Positions 9,750-18,295 of a DNA stretch of 64,000 nt are shown here, piece by piece. The notes under the pieces were generated by a model, which ran no database searches, was not told the origin of the DNA, and saw nothing but the letters and a program-made list of their open reading frames with translations. The stretch is taken from positions 744,001 through 808,000 of the forward strand of contig NZ_FNVX01000006.1 of the NCBI RefSeq assembly GCF_900104585.1, read 5' to 3'. Every line of letters begins with the position of its first letter. The first letter of the stretch is position 1. A program made the position numbers and the translations under genes. The stretch is from Bacteroides ihuae. GTDB taxonomy: Bacteria > Bacteroidota > Bacteroidia > Bacteroidales > Bacteroidaceae.

Positions 9750-12700
9750 ATGAAAAGACACAGACTTATCATATTACTATTAGTAGCATTCGTAGCATGT
9801 TCCAAACTAATATCCCAATCTTACAGCATTAAACGATTAGGAGTCGAACAAGGGTTATCCAATAACTATGTAGTAAGTATTGCTCAGGATAAAGAAGGCT
9901 TTTTATGGTTTGCAACTGAAGAAGGATTAAATAAATTTGATGGGACGCGTTTTATCAACTACTACAAAAACAGCCATGGCATCACAGGGAATGAATTAAA
10001 TCGCGTTTATGCCGATCCTTCAAAACCTATCATTTGGATAGCAACCCAGCGCGACGGGTTGAACGCTTACAATTATAAGAACCAAACCTTTAGCACTTAT
10101 CAACATAGCCCCAAAGAACCACTTAGTTTAATTACCAATGATATCACTGACATCACTGCATCAGTCAATAACAACAATGGTTTATGGATTAGCACTTATT
10201 ATAAAGGCGTCGACTATCTGGATATACGTAGTGGGAAATTCACCCATTATAATAGAGCAACAGTACCTTCTTTGCCAAGCGACCAAACATGGACAGTGAT
10301 GGATGGAGAAGATGGTTATTTATACATTGGGCATGTGGATAACGGATTAAGTATTCTATCTATTGAAGAGAAGAGAGTAAGGCATTTCGTAAATAATCCG
10401 AATGATCCCAAAAGCCTTCCGGGAAATGACATACGTTGCATCTTTAAAGATACAAATGGAAATATATGGATTGGAACAAACCATGGATTAGCTTTATTCA
10501 ACGCACAAACTAAAAGCTTCACTACCTTCAAAGATAATCAAAGTGATGCCCATGGAGTACTATCAAGCAGGATCTTTTCTATCAAGCAGTTTAGAAACAA
10601 TAAATTATGGATCACGACTGAATTTAACGGAATTGCAATATTAGACCTAAAGCAAAGTTTCTTTTTACTTCCGGAACAAATTCATTTTGAGTATATCAGA
10701 GAAGGAGACGGAGAGAATAGTTTATCAAATTCAAGTATTAGATCTGTATTTCAGGACACGTACAACAATATATGGATTGGCACATGGGGGGGCGGCATTA
10801 ACTTCATTAGTAACGAACCACTCCTCTTCAATACTTGGAGTTACTCACCTATGCGAACTGAAAACAGCCTTAACAACAAAGTCGTAAGTAGCATTTGTAT
10901 AGACCGAGATAATCGCTTATGGATAGGAACAGATGGAGGCGGTATCAATGTTTTTAGTGCAGGGAAAAGAGTCGCTATACATAATAAAGAAACCGAAGAG
11001 TTGAAAGACAACTCTATCTTGGCGGCTTTCAAAGATTCGGAAAACAATTTGTGGTTTGGAACTTTCCAAGGGAGCATTAGTTATTACAATAATACACTCG
11101 CTCGATTTCAAGACATATATCCTGGCGATAATCCCCATTTAGATATACGCGTATTTTATGAAGATAAGCAACACAACATCTGGATAGGCAGCAGCGATGG
11201 AATATTTGTTTTTAGTTTAGCTGAAAAGAGATTCATACACCACTACAATACAACAAACTCTAAGCTACCCGAGAATTTTATACGTAGCATAGCACAAGAT
11301 GAAGAAGGGCGTTTGTGGGTGGGTACATTTGGAGGAGGAATGGGAGTATATACGCCCAACTTCAAACAAATAAAGTCATTTGGGCAACACATGGGATTTT
11401 GCTCCAACACTATAAATCACATTTTATGCGACAGTAAAAAACGAATGTGGATAGCAACAGGAGAAGGATTAGTCTGTTTCCCTTCACCGAAAACCTTCAA
11501 GCACGTCACATATCAACGTAAAGAAGGATTACCCAACACCCATATAAGAGCTATCAGCGAAGACAGGAACGGGAATATATGGGTTAGCACCAATAACGGC
11601 ATCAGTTGCTATGTTACCGAGAAAGGTTGTTTCTATAATTACAAAAAGTCAGACGAAGTTCCCTCAGGCAACTTCATGAGCGGAAGTGTTGGCAAAGATA
11701 AAAATGGATTTATTTATTTTGGTTCCATTAACGGATTATGTCGCTTCAATCCGGACAGAGCAATAAAGGGAATTGAAGCACCTCCCGTTGTCATTACAGA
11801 AATAAAAATATTCGGACGTCTTTCCAATCAAGAAAACAATGAAACGATCATTCCAATATCTGATGAACGAAGTATAGAATTAAAGCATGTGCAAAATAGC
11901 TTTAGTATAACTTTTAATATACAGAACTATTCACTGACAAAGCAGGTAGAATACGCCTATATGCTCAAAGGATTAGAAGACTCGTGGTATACCGTAAACG
12001 ATAATAACAGTGTTACTTTTCGTAATATCCCCCCCGGAAGTTACTCCTTTTTGGTAAAGACACGTATCCATAACCAAAATTGGTCCGAAAAAGTAACCGT
12101 TCTGCCAATACACATCAGCCCTCCCCTATGGCTCACGTGGTGGGCAAAGTTATTCTATTTTCTGACTGCCACAGGAATACTCTTACTTGTTTTCTATGCT
12201 TACAAAAAGAGAATAGATCTTGAGATTTTATATCAACTGGAAAAACAAAATCACGTGCAAGAACAAGAGTTAAATAATGAACGACTACGCTTCTATACCA
12301 ACATCACTCATGAACTGCGTACTCCGCTAACGCTGATATTGGGCCCTCTTGAGGACATCCAAAAAGATACATCTTTATCATCCAAACAAATACGCAAAAT
12401 CTCCGTGATTCATCAGAGTGCTCTTCGCTTACTCAATCTAATTAACCAAATATTAGAATTTAGAAAGACCGAAACGCAAAACAAAAAACTATGTATAAGC
12501 AAAGGGAACATCGCGGCATTAGTCTACGAAATAGGACTTAAGTACAAAGAATTAAATCAAAAACCGGATCTCAAAATTTCAATAAGAACCGAAGCAGATA
12601 ACATACCCTTGTTTTTCGACAAAGAAATAGTTACTATCATCTTGGATAATCTAATTTCAAATGCAATAAAATATACAGAAAGAGGAGAAATCATCCTAAG

Positions 12701-13823
12701 TCTGAACCAGACGATTTACAAAGAGATCTCGTACACCGAAATAATGATAAGTGATACTGGGTATGGCATTGCCTCTGAAGCATTGCCACACATCTTCGAT
12801 CGCTATTATCAGGAGAGTGGCAAGCACCAGACTTCAGGCACCGGAATAGGCTTAGCAGTAGTGCGAAATTTGGTCACGCTGCACCAAGGAGAGATAAGAG
12901 TAGAAAGTACTTTAAATAAAGGCACTACTTTCTTTTTCGGTTTACTTACTAATAATACTTATCCAGCCGCCACCCATGCGGAGATTGAGGAAAAGGAGAT
13001 TACAACAGATCTTTCTCACGAAGAGATGGTTGACAGTAACAAGCCGCTACTATTAGTCGTTGAAGACAATCAAGATATTCTCAATTATATATCCGATGCC
13101 TTTTCGGAATCATTTGAGATTGTAACTGCTACCAATGGTGAAGAAGGTAGAATGCAAGCCTTCAATAACATACCGGATATTATTGTAAGTGATATCATGA
13201 TGCCCGTAATGGATGGTATCTCTTTGTGTAAACTCTTAAAAGAAGATATCCGCACAAGTCATATTCCTATCATTCTGCTGACAGCTAAAGATGCTTTGCA
13301 AGACAAAGAAGAAGGATATGCAGTCGGTGCCGACTCATACCTGACAAAACCCTTTAGCGCTACCTTATTACGTAGCCGCATAAATAACTTACTCGAATCT
13401 CGCAAAAAATTGGTAGAGCAATTCATTACCAAGCACACTTTAACGAATAAACGTGCGACCATAGCCGAATCGATGAGCAAGCTAGATAACGAATTTATAA
13501 ATAAAGTAACACAGATGATAGAAGAAAATCTATCATCAGAGAAGACCGATATTACTTATATATCGGATAAAATGTGCATGAGCAGTTCCACGCTTTACCG
13601 AAAAATGAAAGCCCTTACCGGGCTCTCAACAAATGAATTTATACGAAAAATCAGAATGCAACATGCCGAAAAGCTCTTATTGGAAGGCAAATATAGTATC
13701 TCTGAAATTTCATTTAAAGTAGGCATTAATAGTACTGTCTATTTTCGCCAATGCTTCAAAGAAGAGTTTGGCTCAGCACCCTCTGATTATCTAAAACAAA
13801 TTATTCCTTCAAAGGAGATTTAA
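9750..13823 (+). CDS. Hybrid two-component system sensor/regulator (HTCS) of the PUL
   Basis: This 1357-residue protein combines sensor, kinase, receiver and regulator in one chain. An N-terminal signal/anchor (to about residue 22) precedes two seven-bladed propellers built from Reg_prop repeats (many copies of the type NIWIGT, LWIGTDGG). A Y_Y_Y domain follows at about 725-790 and one membrane helix at about 793-815. The kinase has its phospho-acceptor His854 in FYTNITHELRTPL, an N box (DNLISNAIKYT) and G boxes (DTGYGI, GTGIGLAVV). The receiver has Asp1148 (IIVSDIMMPVMDG) and the KPF lysine. The AraC-type HTH spans about 1245-1352. The periplasmic part senses oligosaccharide and the AraC part activates the divergent PUL. 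All catalytic residues look intact. Confidence 0.95.
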   Translation: MKRHRLIILLLVAFVACSKLISQSYSIKRLGVEQGLSNNYVVSIAQDKEGFLWFATEEGLNKFDGTRFINYYKNSHGITGNELNRVYADPSKPIIWIATQRDGLNAYNYKNQTFSTYQHSPKEPLSLITNDITDITASVNNNNGLWISTYYKGVDYLDIRSGKFTHYNRATVPSLPSDQTWTVMDGEDGYLYIGHVDNGLSILSIEEKRVRHFVNNPNDPKSLPGNDIRCIFKDTNGNIWIGTNHGLALFNAQTKSFTTFKDNQSDAHGVLSSRIFSIKQFRNNKLWITTEFNGIAILDLKQSFFLLPEQIHFEYIREGDGENSLSNSSIRSVFQDTYNNIWIGTWGGGINFISNEPLLFNTWSYSPMRTENSLNNKVVSSICIDRDNRLWIGTDGGGINVFSAGKRVAIHNKETEELKDNSILAAFKDSENNLWFGTFQGSISYYNNTLARFQDIYPGDNPHLDIRVFYEDKQHNIWIGSSDGIFVFSLAEKRFIHHYNTTNSKLPENFIRSIAQDEEGRLWVGTFGGGMGVYTPNFKQIKSFGQHMGFCSNTINHILCDSKKRMWIATGEGLVCFPSPKTFKHVTYQRKEGLPNTHIRAISEDRNGNIWVSTNNGISCYVTEKGCFYNYKKSDEVPSGNFMSGSVGKDKNGFIYFGSINGLCRFNPDRAIKGIEAPPVVITEIKIFGRLSNQENNETIIPISDERSIELKHVQNSFSITFNIQNYSLTKQVEYAYMLKGLEDSWYTVNDNNSVTFRNIPPGSYSFLVKTRIHNQNWSEKVTVLPIHISPPLWLTWWAKLFYFLTATGILLLVFYAYKKRIDLEILYQLEKQNHVQEQELNNERLRFYTNITHELRTPLTLILGPLEDIQKDTSLSSKQIRKISVIHQSALRLLNLINQILEFRKTETQNKKLCISKGNIAALVYEIGLKYKELNQKPDLKISIRTEADNIPLFFDKEIVTIILDNLISNAIKYTERGEIILSLNQTIYKEISYTEIMISDTGYGIASEALPHIFDRYYQESGKHQTSGTGIGLAVVRNLVTLHQGEIRVESTLNKGTTFFFGLLTNNTYPAATHAEIEEKEITTDLSHEEMVDSNKPLLLVVEDNQDILNYISDAFSESFEIVTATNGEEGRMQAFNNIPDIIVSDIMMPVMDGISLCKLLKEDIRTSHIPIILLTAKDALQDKEEGYAVGADSYLTKPFSATLLRSRINNLLESRKKLVEQFITKHTLTNKRATIAESMSKLDNEFINKVTQMIEENLSSEKTDITYISDKMCMSSSTLYRKMKALTGLSTNEFIRKIRMQHAEKLLLEGKYSISEISFKVGINSTVYFRQCFKEEFGSAPSDYLKQIIPSKEI

Positions 13824-13861
13824 CAAAATAAGTACAATGCATATGCTTGGCACTCCATCTA

Positions 13862-16800
13862 TTACTCCGCTTTGATATCACCAACATTGCCCGAACGTTT
13901 AAGAACGCCCCAGCTTTGCAATTCTCCTTTTATTGCCTTTCTATAACTTCTAAACAAAACAATATACATAATCCACCTATATCCAAATCGTTGAGGGATA
14001 ATCCACAGCAATTTATATAGCTTCTCGCGCTCATAGATATATGCATAGATTGACACACTTGCATCTACAAGCATAAACAATAAATAGTATAGACCTATTT
14101 TAGCTGCGTTACCTGAAAACAGTCCAATAACCATGAACAAATCAGCTAAAGGAGAAAATGTTGGGATAATAAACTGGAAAATCAACATATTCGGCATGGC
14201 CCAAAACCCCAAACCTTTACATTTTGTATTGAAGAGTGCATCTCTGTGCTTCCAGAATGTCTGCATCACTCCAAAACTCCAGCGCGTGCGTTGCTTAATA
14301 AATTGCTTAACACTTTCCGGAGCCTCCGTCATGGCTATTGCATCATTCTCATTTTCAACAATATAGCCTGCACGCAAGAGACTAATGGTTAGATCACAAT
14401 CTTCCGCTAGCGTATCTGTCGTCAGTCCGCCTGCATCTTCTATCGCTTTGCGCCTGAAGGCGCCAATAGCACCCGGTACCACCGTAATGGCATTGATGTT
14501 GGCATAAGCCATTCGATCAAAATTCTGGCTGGTTGTATATTCAATAGCCTGCCATTTAGTTAACATATTTAGCTGATTGCCAACCTTTACTTTCCCCGCA
14601 ACAGCACCCACTAGTTCCGAATGTTTACCTTGATAGAAATGGCGTATCATTAAAGAGATTGCATTAGGATAAAGCTTAGTATCAGCATCAATGCAAACGA
14701 CAAGCTCGGCTTTTGTATGTGCTATTCCGTAATTCAAGGCAGATGCCTTTCCTTCATTAGGTTTAGTATAGATTTCCACTTTGGGATGGGTAGAAAAAGC
14801 TTCATAGACTCTCTTATAAGTCTCATCTTTACTTCCATCATCCACAAAAATCACATTGAAATTAGCATAGTCCTGGCAAAGCAGATTCTTAAGTGAAGAT
14901 ACTACATTCACCTCTTCATTATATCCAGGAACGATGATAGAAACTAATGGGATCTCAGAACTTAAAACGTCAGAAAAATGCCTCCTTTTATCTTTACGAT
15001 GTTCACGTATTGCCAGAATAACCATAAATATCAATCGCCCTAATCCCAAGACTATGAAAAGAGTGAAAAAGGCCGTTAAAACGTTCAGAGCCCAATAGGT
15101 AAAAGAGGCCAGAGCCAGATTACTCTGCATAATATAATATCCCTCCCCCTTGGGTATGGGAGGCATCAGCTGCTCCTTACTTTCGTGAAGCAAAGAGGTA
15201 AGGCTTGTAAAAGTATACCCACGTTTTTGAAAATATTCGATAATCTTCGGAAGAGCTTTAATCGTTTCAGCACGCGTTTCACCTCCAGCATCATGAAGTA
15301 ATATAATATTTCCGCGATCTCCTTGTACTCCTTTTACTACTCTGTCGAAAATCGTGTCAGCTTTAATGCCGGGAAGCCAATCTTCAGGGTCAATGCTCTC
15401 ACCTACATCCAAGTAATTTTGGTCCCGCGCCAATGCCAAAGGAACAATCTCCTCAAGAGATCCCGGTTCACTATCAGCATTGTAAGGTGCACGGAAAAGG
15501 ATTGTAGTATGTCCCGTAATACATTCAATCAACAAACGTGTCAGTTTGAATTCTATTGCCGCCTGCTCCTTAGTCACGTTGGCAATATTAGGGTGCGTAA
15601 AAGTATGATTCCCAATCAAATGCCCTTCATCATAAATCCTTTTTACGAGAGGCAGGTTTTTTTCGGCCTGCAAACCTACTAGAAAAAAAGCACCAGGAAC
15701 TTTGTACTTCTTCAAAATATCTAATATCTTGGGGGTATATCGCTCATCCGGTCCATCGTCAAACGTCAACACAAGTTCTTTTTTCGGAGCGACACCATAT
15801 TTCCTAATTTGATAAGCTGTAGGTATTTTCACATAGTTCTCTTCCGAAACAAGCATTTCAGTACTATCAACTTCAATATTCACCTGCCCGGCATGTGGTG
15901 TATTCAATACATCTAATATCTCTCCTTCACCGATATAGTCCACATGATTAACAATTTGCACTTTTTCTAGATCACTCTTTTTTATATTTGCAGAAGCTTC
16001 ATCCGAAATGTCTTTCCTATAAAATTTCCAAAGACGATTGTCTTCACTACCTAAACGCCAAACACTAAATCCAGCCAGCGGATACTCCGAGCCAAAGCGC
16101 ATGGTGTTGAAATGGGTGATTGCATCATTAAAATATACCTGATGAACAATTTTGTCTCCATCGGTATATGCATAATTTAAATTATAGGTATTATTATCAA
16201 AATGAATTGAGGAATTACTTGTTGACGCTCTAGCCAAAGCCTCCTGATAGGCAAGACTCACATTCTCTTTCTCCGACCAATCATAACCAAATGCACCCAA
16301 ACAAAGTATTATTTTCTCAGACGAAACCTCCTTAACCAAATCATCTACAGCCGCTTCAATCCACTTTTGAGAGCTAATAGGACCCGCATCATCTCCTCCC
16401 ATAGAATATTCGTCGTAAGCCATCAAACAAAGGTAGTCTAAGTATTTACCTAACTCGCGAACATTGTAATCTTTATTAAAAGGTACGACATCTTGACTTA
16501 CTAATAACCCCTTCGCATGGAAAGCCTCAGCCATTTCTTTCACAAATTGAATTAAAGATTCATCACCCTTTTCGTTCAACTCTTCAAGGTCTATATTCAC
16601 TCCGATAAATTTATTTTGAATACAGAGATCGAGCATTTCTTGAATCAATCTAGTTCGCTTTTGAGGAGAACGAAGGATAACGCTTACAATATCTGCACGA
16701 AAATTACCGTTGACGTTATTACTTAGCATCGGCATGATGGGCACACCATTTTTCCGCATCAAATCAAAGCCCTGTTTATCTATAGCCGTATGTATTCCGT

Positions 16801-17302
16801 AAGTTTTAGGATCAATAAAAATCCATTCAGGCATAATTAAGTTAATGTTCTTTATATTCCTCTTCAACGAATAGTATGATTGAGGATCCCAAGCGACATA
16901 AAAAGCTGCACGTATGCCTGCAGGAATTCCCTGCCACATGGCAAAATCTTTGTTGAGAACCTTCTCTACAAAATCCCGATTACGTAATGAGTCTCTCTTG
17001 ACACGTTCTTTTCGGACTTTCTCATAGTCTGAATGTGCTTTTTTTACATGAATATGATCTCGAAAGCCTTTATATTCTCTGGAGAGCTTATTCTCTTGCA
17101 TAAAAGGTTTTGATGCCATCACAGCACTTTTATAATCAGGCTGCAGAGAAATGGGAGGATTTTTATCAATGACCAATGCCAATAAAAAAGTCGCAACGAG
17201 TAAAATCAAAATAAACAGAAAGAAACGTGTGCTCCATTTAAAGCTGTTCCATCTGGACTTATTGTCAGTTTGAAAGACTTGTTTATTCATACTTCTGTCC
17301 AA
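13862..17302 (-). CDS. GH18-like / polysaccharide deacetylase / GT2 fusion, membrane-bound
   Basis: This 1146-residue protein has three enzyme modules. A membrane helix (about 27-47) leads into a GH18-like domain (about 130-430). There the active-site strand reads GVNIDLEEL near residue 234, keeping the Asp-x-Glu pair but with Asn replacing one conserved Asp. A NodB/CE4 deacetylase follows (about 505-700) with TFDDGP, GNHTFTHPN and FRAPYNAD. After two or so helices comes a processive GT2 domain (from about 785) with VPGYNEE, DADT, TEDCDLT and QRTRW, then more helices. The layout suggests synthesis, export and modification of a GlcNAc-type polymer in one chain, like Pga/Ica systems. Product and direction are inferred. 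It is convergent with the HTCS gene, with a 38-base gap. Confidence 0.85.
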   Translation of the reverse strand: MDRSMNKQVFQTDNKSRWNSFKWSTRFFLFILILLVATFLLALVIDKNPPISLQPDYKSAVMASKPFMQENKLSREYKGFRDHIHVKKAHSDYEKVRKERVKRDSLRNRDFVEKVLNKDFAMWQGIPAGIRAAFYVAWDPQSYYSLKRNIKNINLIMPEWIFIDPKTYGIHTAIDKQGFDLMRKNGVPIMPMLSNNVNGNFRADIVSVILRSPQKRTRLIQEMLDLCIQNKFIGVNIDLEELNEKGDESLIQFVKEMAEAFHAKGLLVSQDVVPFNKDYNVRELGKYLDYLCLMAYDEYSMGGDDAGPISSQKWIEAAVDDLVKEVSSEKIILCLGAFGYDWSEKENVSLAYQEALARASTSNSSIHFDNNTYNLNYAYTDGDKIVHQVYFNDAITHFNTMRFGSEYPLAGFSVWRLGSEDNRLWKFYRKDISDEASANIKKSDLEKVQIVNHVDYIGEGEILDVLNTPHAGQVNIEVDSTEMLVSEENYVKIPTAYQIRKYGVAPKKELVLTFDDGPDERYTPKILDILKKYKVPGAFFLVGLQAEKNLPLVKRIYDEGHLIGNHTFTHPNIANVTKEQAAIEFKLTRLLIECITGHTTILFRAPYNADSEPGSLEEIVPLALARDQNYLDVGESIDPEDWLPGIKADTIFDRVVKGVQGDRGNIILLHDAGGETRAETIKALPKIIEYFQKRGYTFTSLTSLLHESKEQLMPPIPKGEGYYIMQSNLALASFTYWALNVLTAFFTLFIVLGLGRLIFMVILAIREHRKDKRRHFSDVLSSEIPLVSIIVPGYNEEVNVVSSLKNLLCQDYANFNVIFVDDGSKDETYKRVYEAFSTHPKVEIYTKPNEGKASALNYGIAHTKAELVVCIDADTKLYPNAISLMIRHFYQGKHSELVGAVAGKVKVGNQLNMLTKWQAIEYTTSQNFDRMAYANINAITVVPGAIGAFRRKAIEDAGGLTTDTLAEDCDLTISLLRAGYIVENENDAIAMTEAPESVKQFIKQRTRWSFGVMQTFWKHRDALFNTKCKGLGFWAMPNMLIFQFIIPTFSPLADLFMVIGLFSGNAAKIGLYYLLFMLVDASVSIYAYIYEREKLYKLLWIIPQRFGYRWIMYIVLFRSYRKAIKGELQSWGVLKRSGNVGDIKAE

Positions 17303-17383
17303 CTATACGATATGACTAGTTCATTTATTCTATAAATGGATCGACGTTTTTCTTTAAATTTACCGTATCCATAAATAACGGCT

Positions 17384-17391
17384 CAAAAGTA
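17384..17391 (-). promoter_or_regulatory. Possible -7 element of the fusion glycosyltransferase gene
   Basis: Minus strand reads TACTTTTG, matching TAnnTTTG, about 80 bases upstream of the start codon. The -33 region is not convincing. Confidence 0.35.
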
Positions 17392-17573
17392 GAACTATTT
17401 TGCAACAGTTATTCCGATAGATAGATTTAATTTTCGAATACTGTAAATCATTGAGCATATTCAGGTAAAAGCCCCCTCTATTTATACATTCTGCAGGAAA
17501 GTTATAGATAAACAACGCCATCAATAAACTGAGATGAGGTATCCAATTCTTCACTTCTCAGGCGTGGTCTGTA

Positions 17574-17637
17574 CACTCCACGTGTGTATTCTGCAGAGTC
17601 CACACTCGTGGAATGTACGGATTACACACGTGGAGTG
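17574..17637. repeat. Intergenic repeat cluster with 15-bp inverted repeat
   Basis: CACTCCACGTGTGTA (17574-17588) recurs inverted at 17623-17637. A third, diverged inverted copy (around 17597-17620) lies between them, and a shorter CGTGTGTAAT match occurs near 17668. The cluster sits in a gene-free stretch between the fusion glycosyltransferase and the FKBP remnant. No ORF, promoter or known mobile element covers it. Its role is unknown. Confidence 0.6.
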
Positions 17638-17869
17638 AAGAGATCCCACCATTTTGTAAACTTATAACGTGTGTAATTTACCGATAATAGTACCGTGCAA
17701 AAAGATACTTTAGTATGCTCTTTATCAGAGAAAGAAAGATACTGCCTCCAGCCCTAGCAAACAAAAGCATCGTCCAAAAACGGAGCAAAAATGGAGCAAA
17801 CGATAAGCATTTGAGTAGAAAAAAAGAGAACTAAAGAAATGTGTGATAGTAAAACGTGCTTTTTCAGGG

Positions 17870-18295
17870 AAGATACTGAGCTTGACATCCATGTAGAGAA
17901 AGACGGGATCAGCAAAAAGACGACTTTCGTAAATTACGAAAGTCGTCTTTTTAATAGTATAGAAATACATTTACTATATCCTTGCTGCCAAGGAATATAT
18001 ACCTCCCAACGTTAGCCAACCTTCATTCGTTGCAAAACCTCTGCCCAACCAGTTATTACTTTATTCACTCAGAATCGGTATAGAACCTCACCCACAGTAA
18101 CGGATGTCAACTTCTTCATATACACAGGATACTATTATCGGCATGAGCTCCAGATCAGTTTTTACTTCAAAGAGTCGATAAAAGCTTCGTTGCGTAATTG
18201 CCAATTATCGTATCTGCCTACCTCAGAGTTTCATCGCATGAAGTAAGTAGAATAGTGAGTAGAGACAAAAGTGGCAATAGATAGTTATTCTTCAT
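17870..18295 (-). pseudogene. Decayed FKBP-type peptidyl-prolyl isomerase lipoprotein gene
   Basis: The ATG at 18295 overlaps the glycyl-tRNA synthetase stop as TAATG, the original translational coupling. It opens a lipoprotein signal ending LLTSC. The frame then breaks. FKBP-like fragments continue in order across frames, interrupted by several stops: RNEAFIDSL, MKKLTSVTVGE, VITGWAEVLQRMKVG, WEVYIPWQQGY, IPSFST and MDVKLSI. The middle of the domain, which should carry much of the active-site loop, is largely deleted. A 19-bp perfect palindrome interrupts the 3' part (17914-17952). As I recall, related Bacteroides carry an intact FKBP gene next to glyS; that is from memory. The gene cannot make a functional protein. 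Confidence 0.8.
17914..17952. terminator. Perfect 19-bp palindrome, likely bidirectional terminator
   Basis: Arms 17914-17932 and 17934-17952 are perfectly complementary, centred on a single base (a TAAATTA loop in practice). They begin and end with A/T runs, so either strand gives a strong hairpin followed by T residues. It lies inside the FKBP remnant and probably ends transcripts coming from the glycyl-tRNA synthetase gene. Confidence 0.65.

Noticed and set aside
10786..10792. Run of seven G bases in the HTCS gene that might allow phase variation by slippage
   Set aside because: The frame is intact (Trp-Gly-Gly-Gly of a propeller repeat), the run is short, and there is no second sign of phase variation.
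17360..17554. Possible 64-residue gene on the minus strand
   Set aside because: No family resemblance, no good signal peptide logic, and it covers the leader/promoter of the fusion glycosyltransferase gene.
17725..17970. 81-residue minus-strand frame
   Set aside because: Part of it (MDVKLSI) is the C-terminal remnant of the dead FKBP gene; the rest is low-complexity Phe/Cys-rich readout without gene character.
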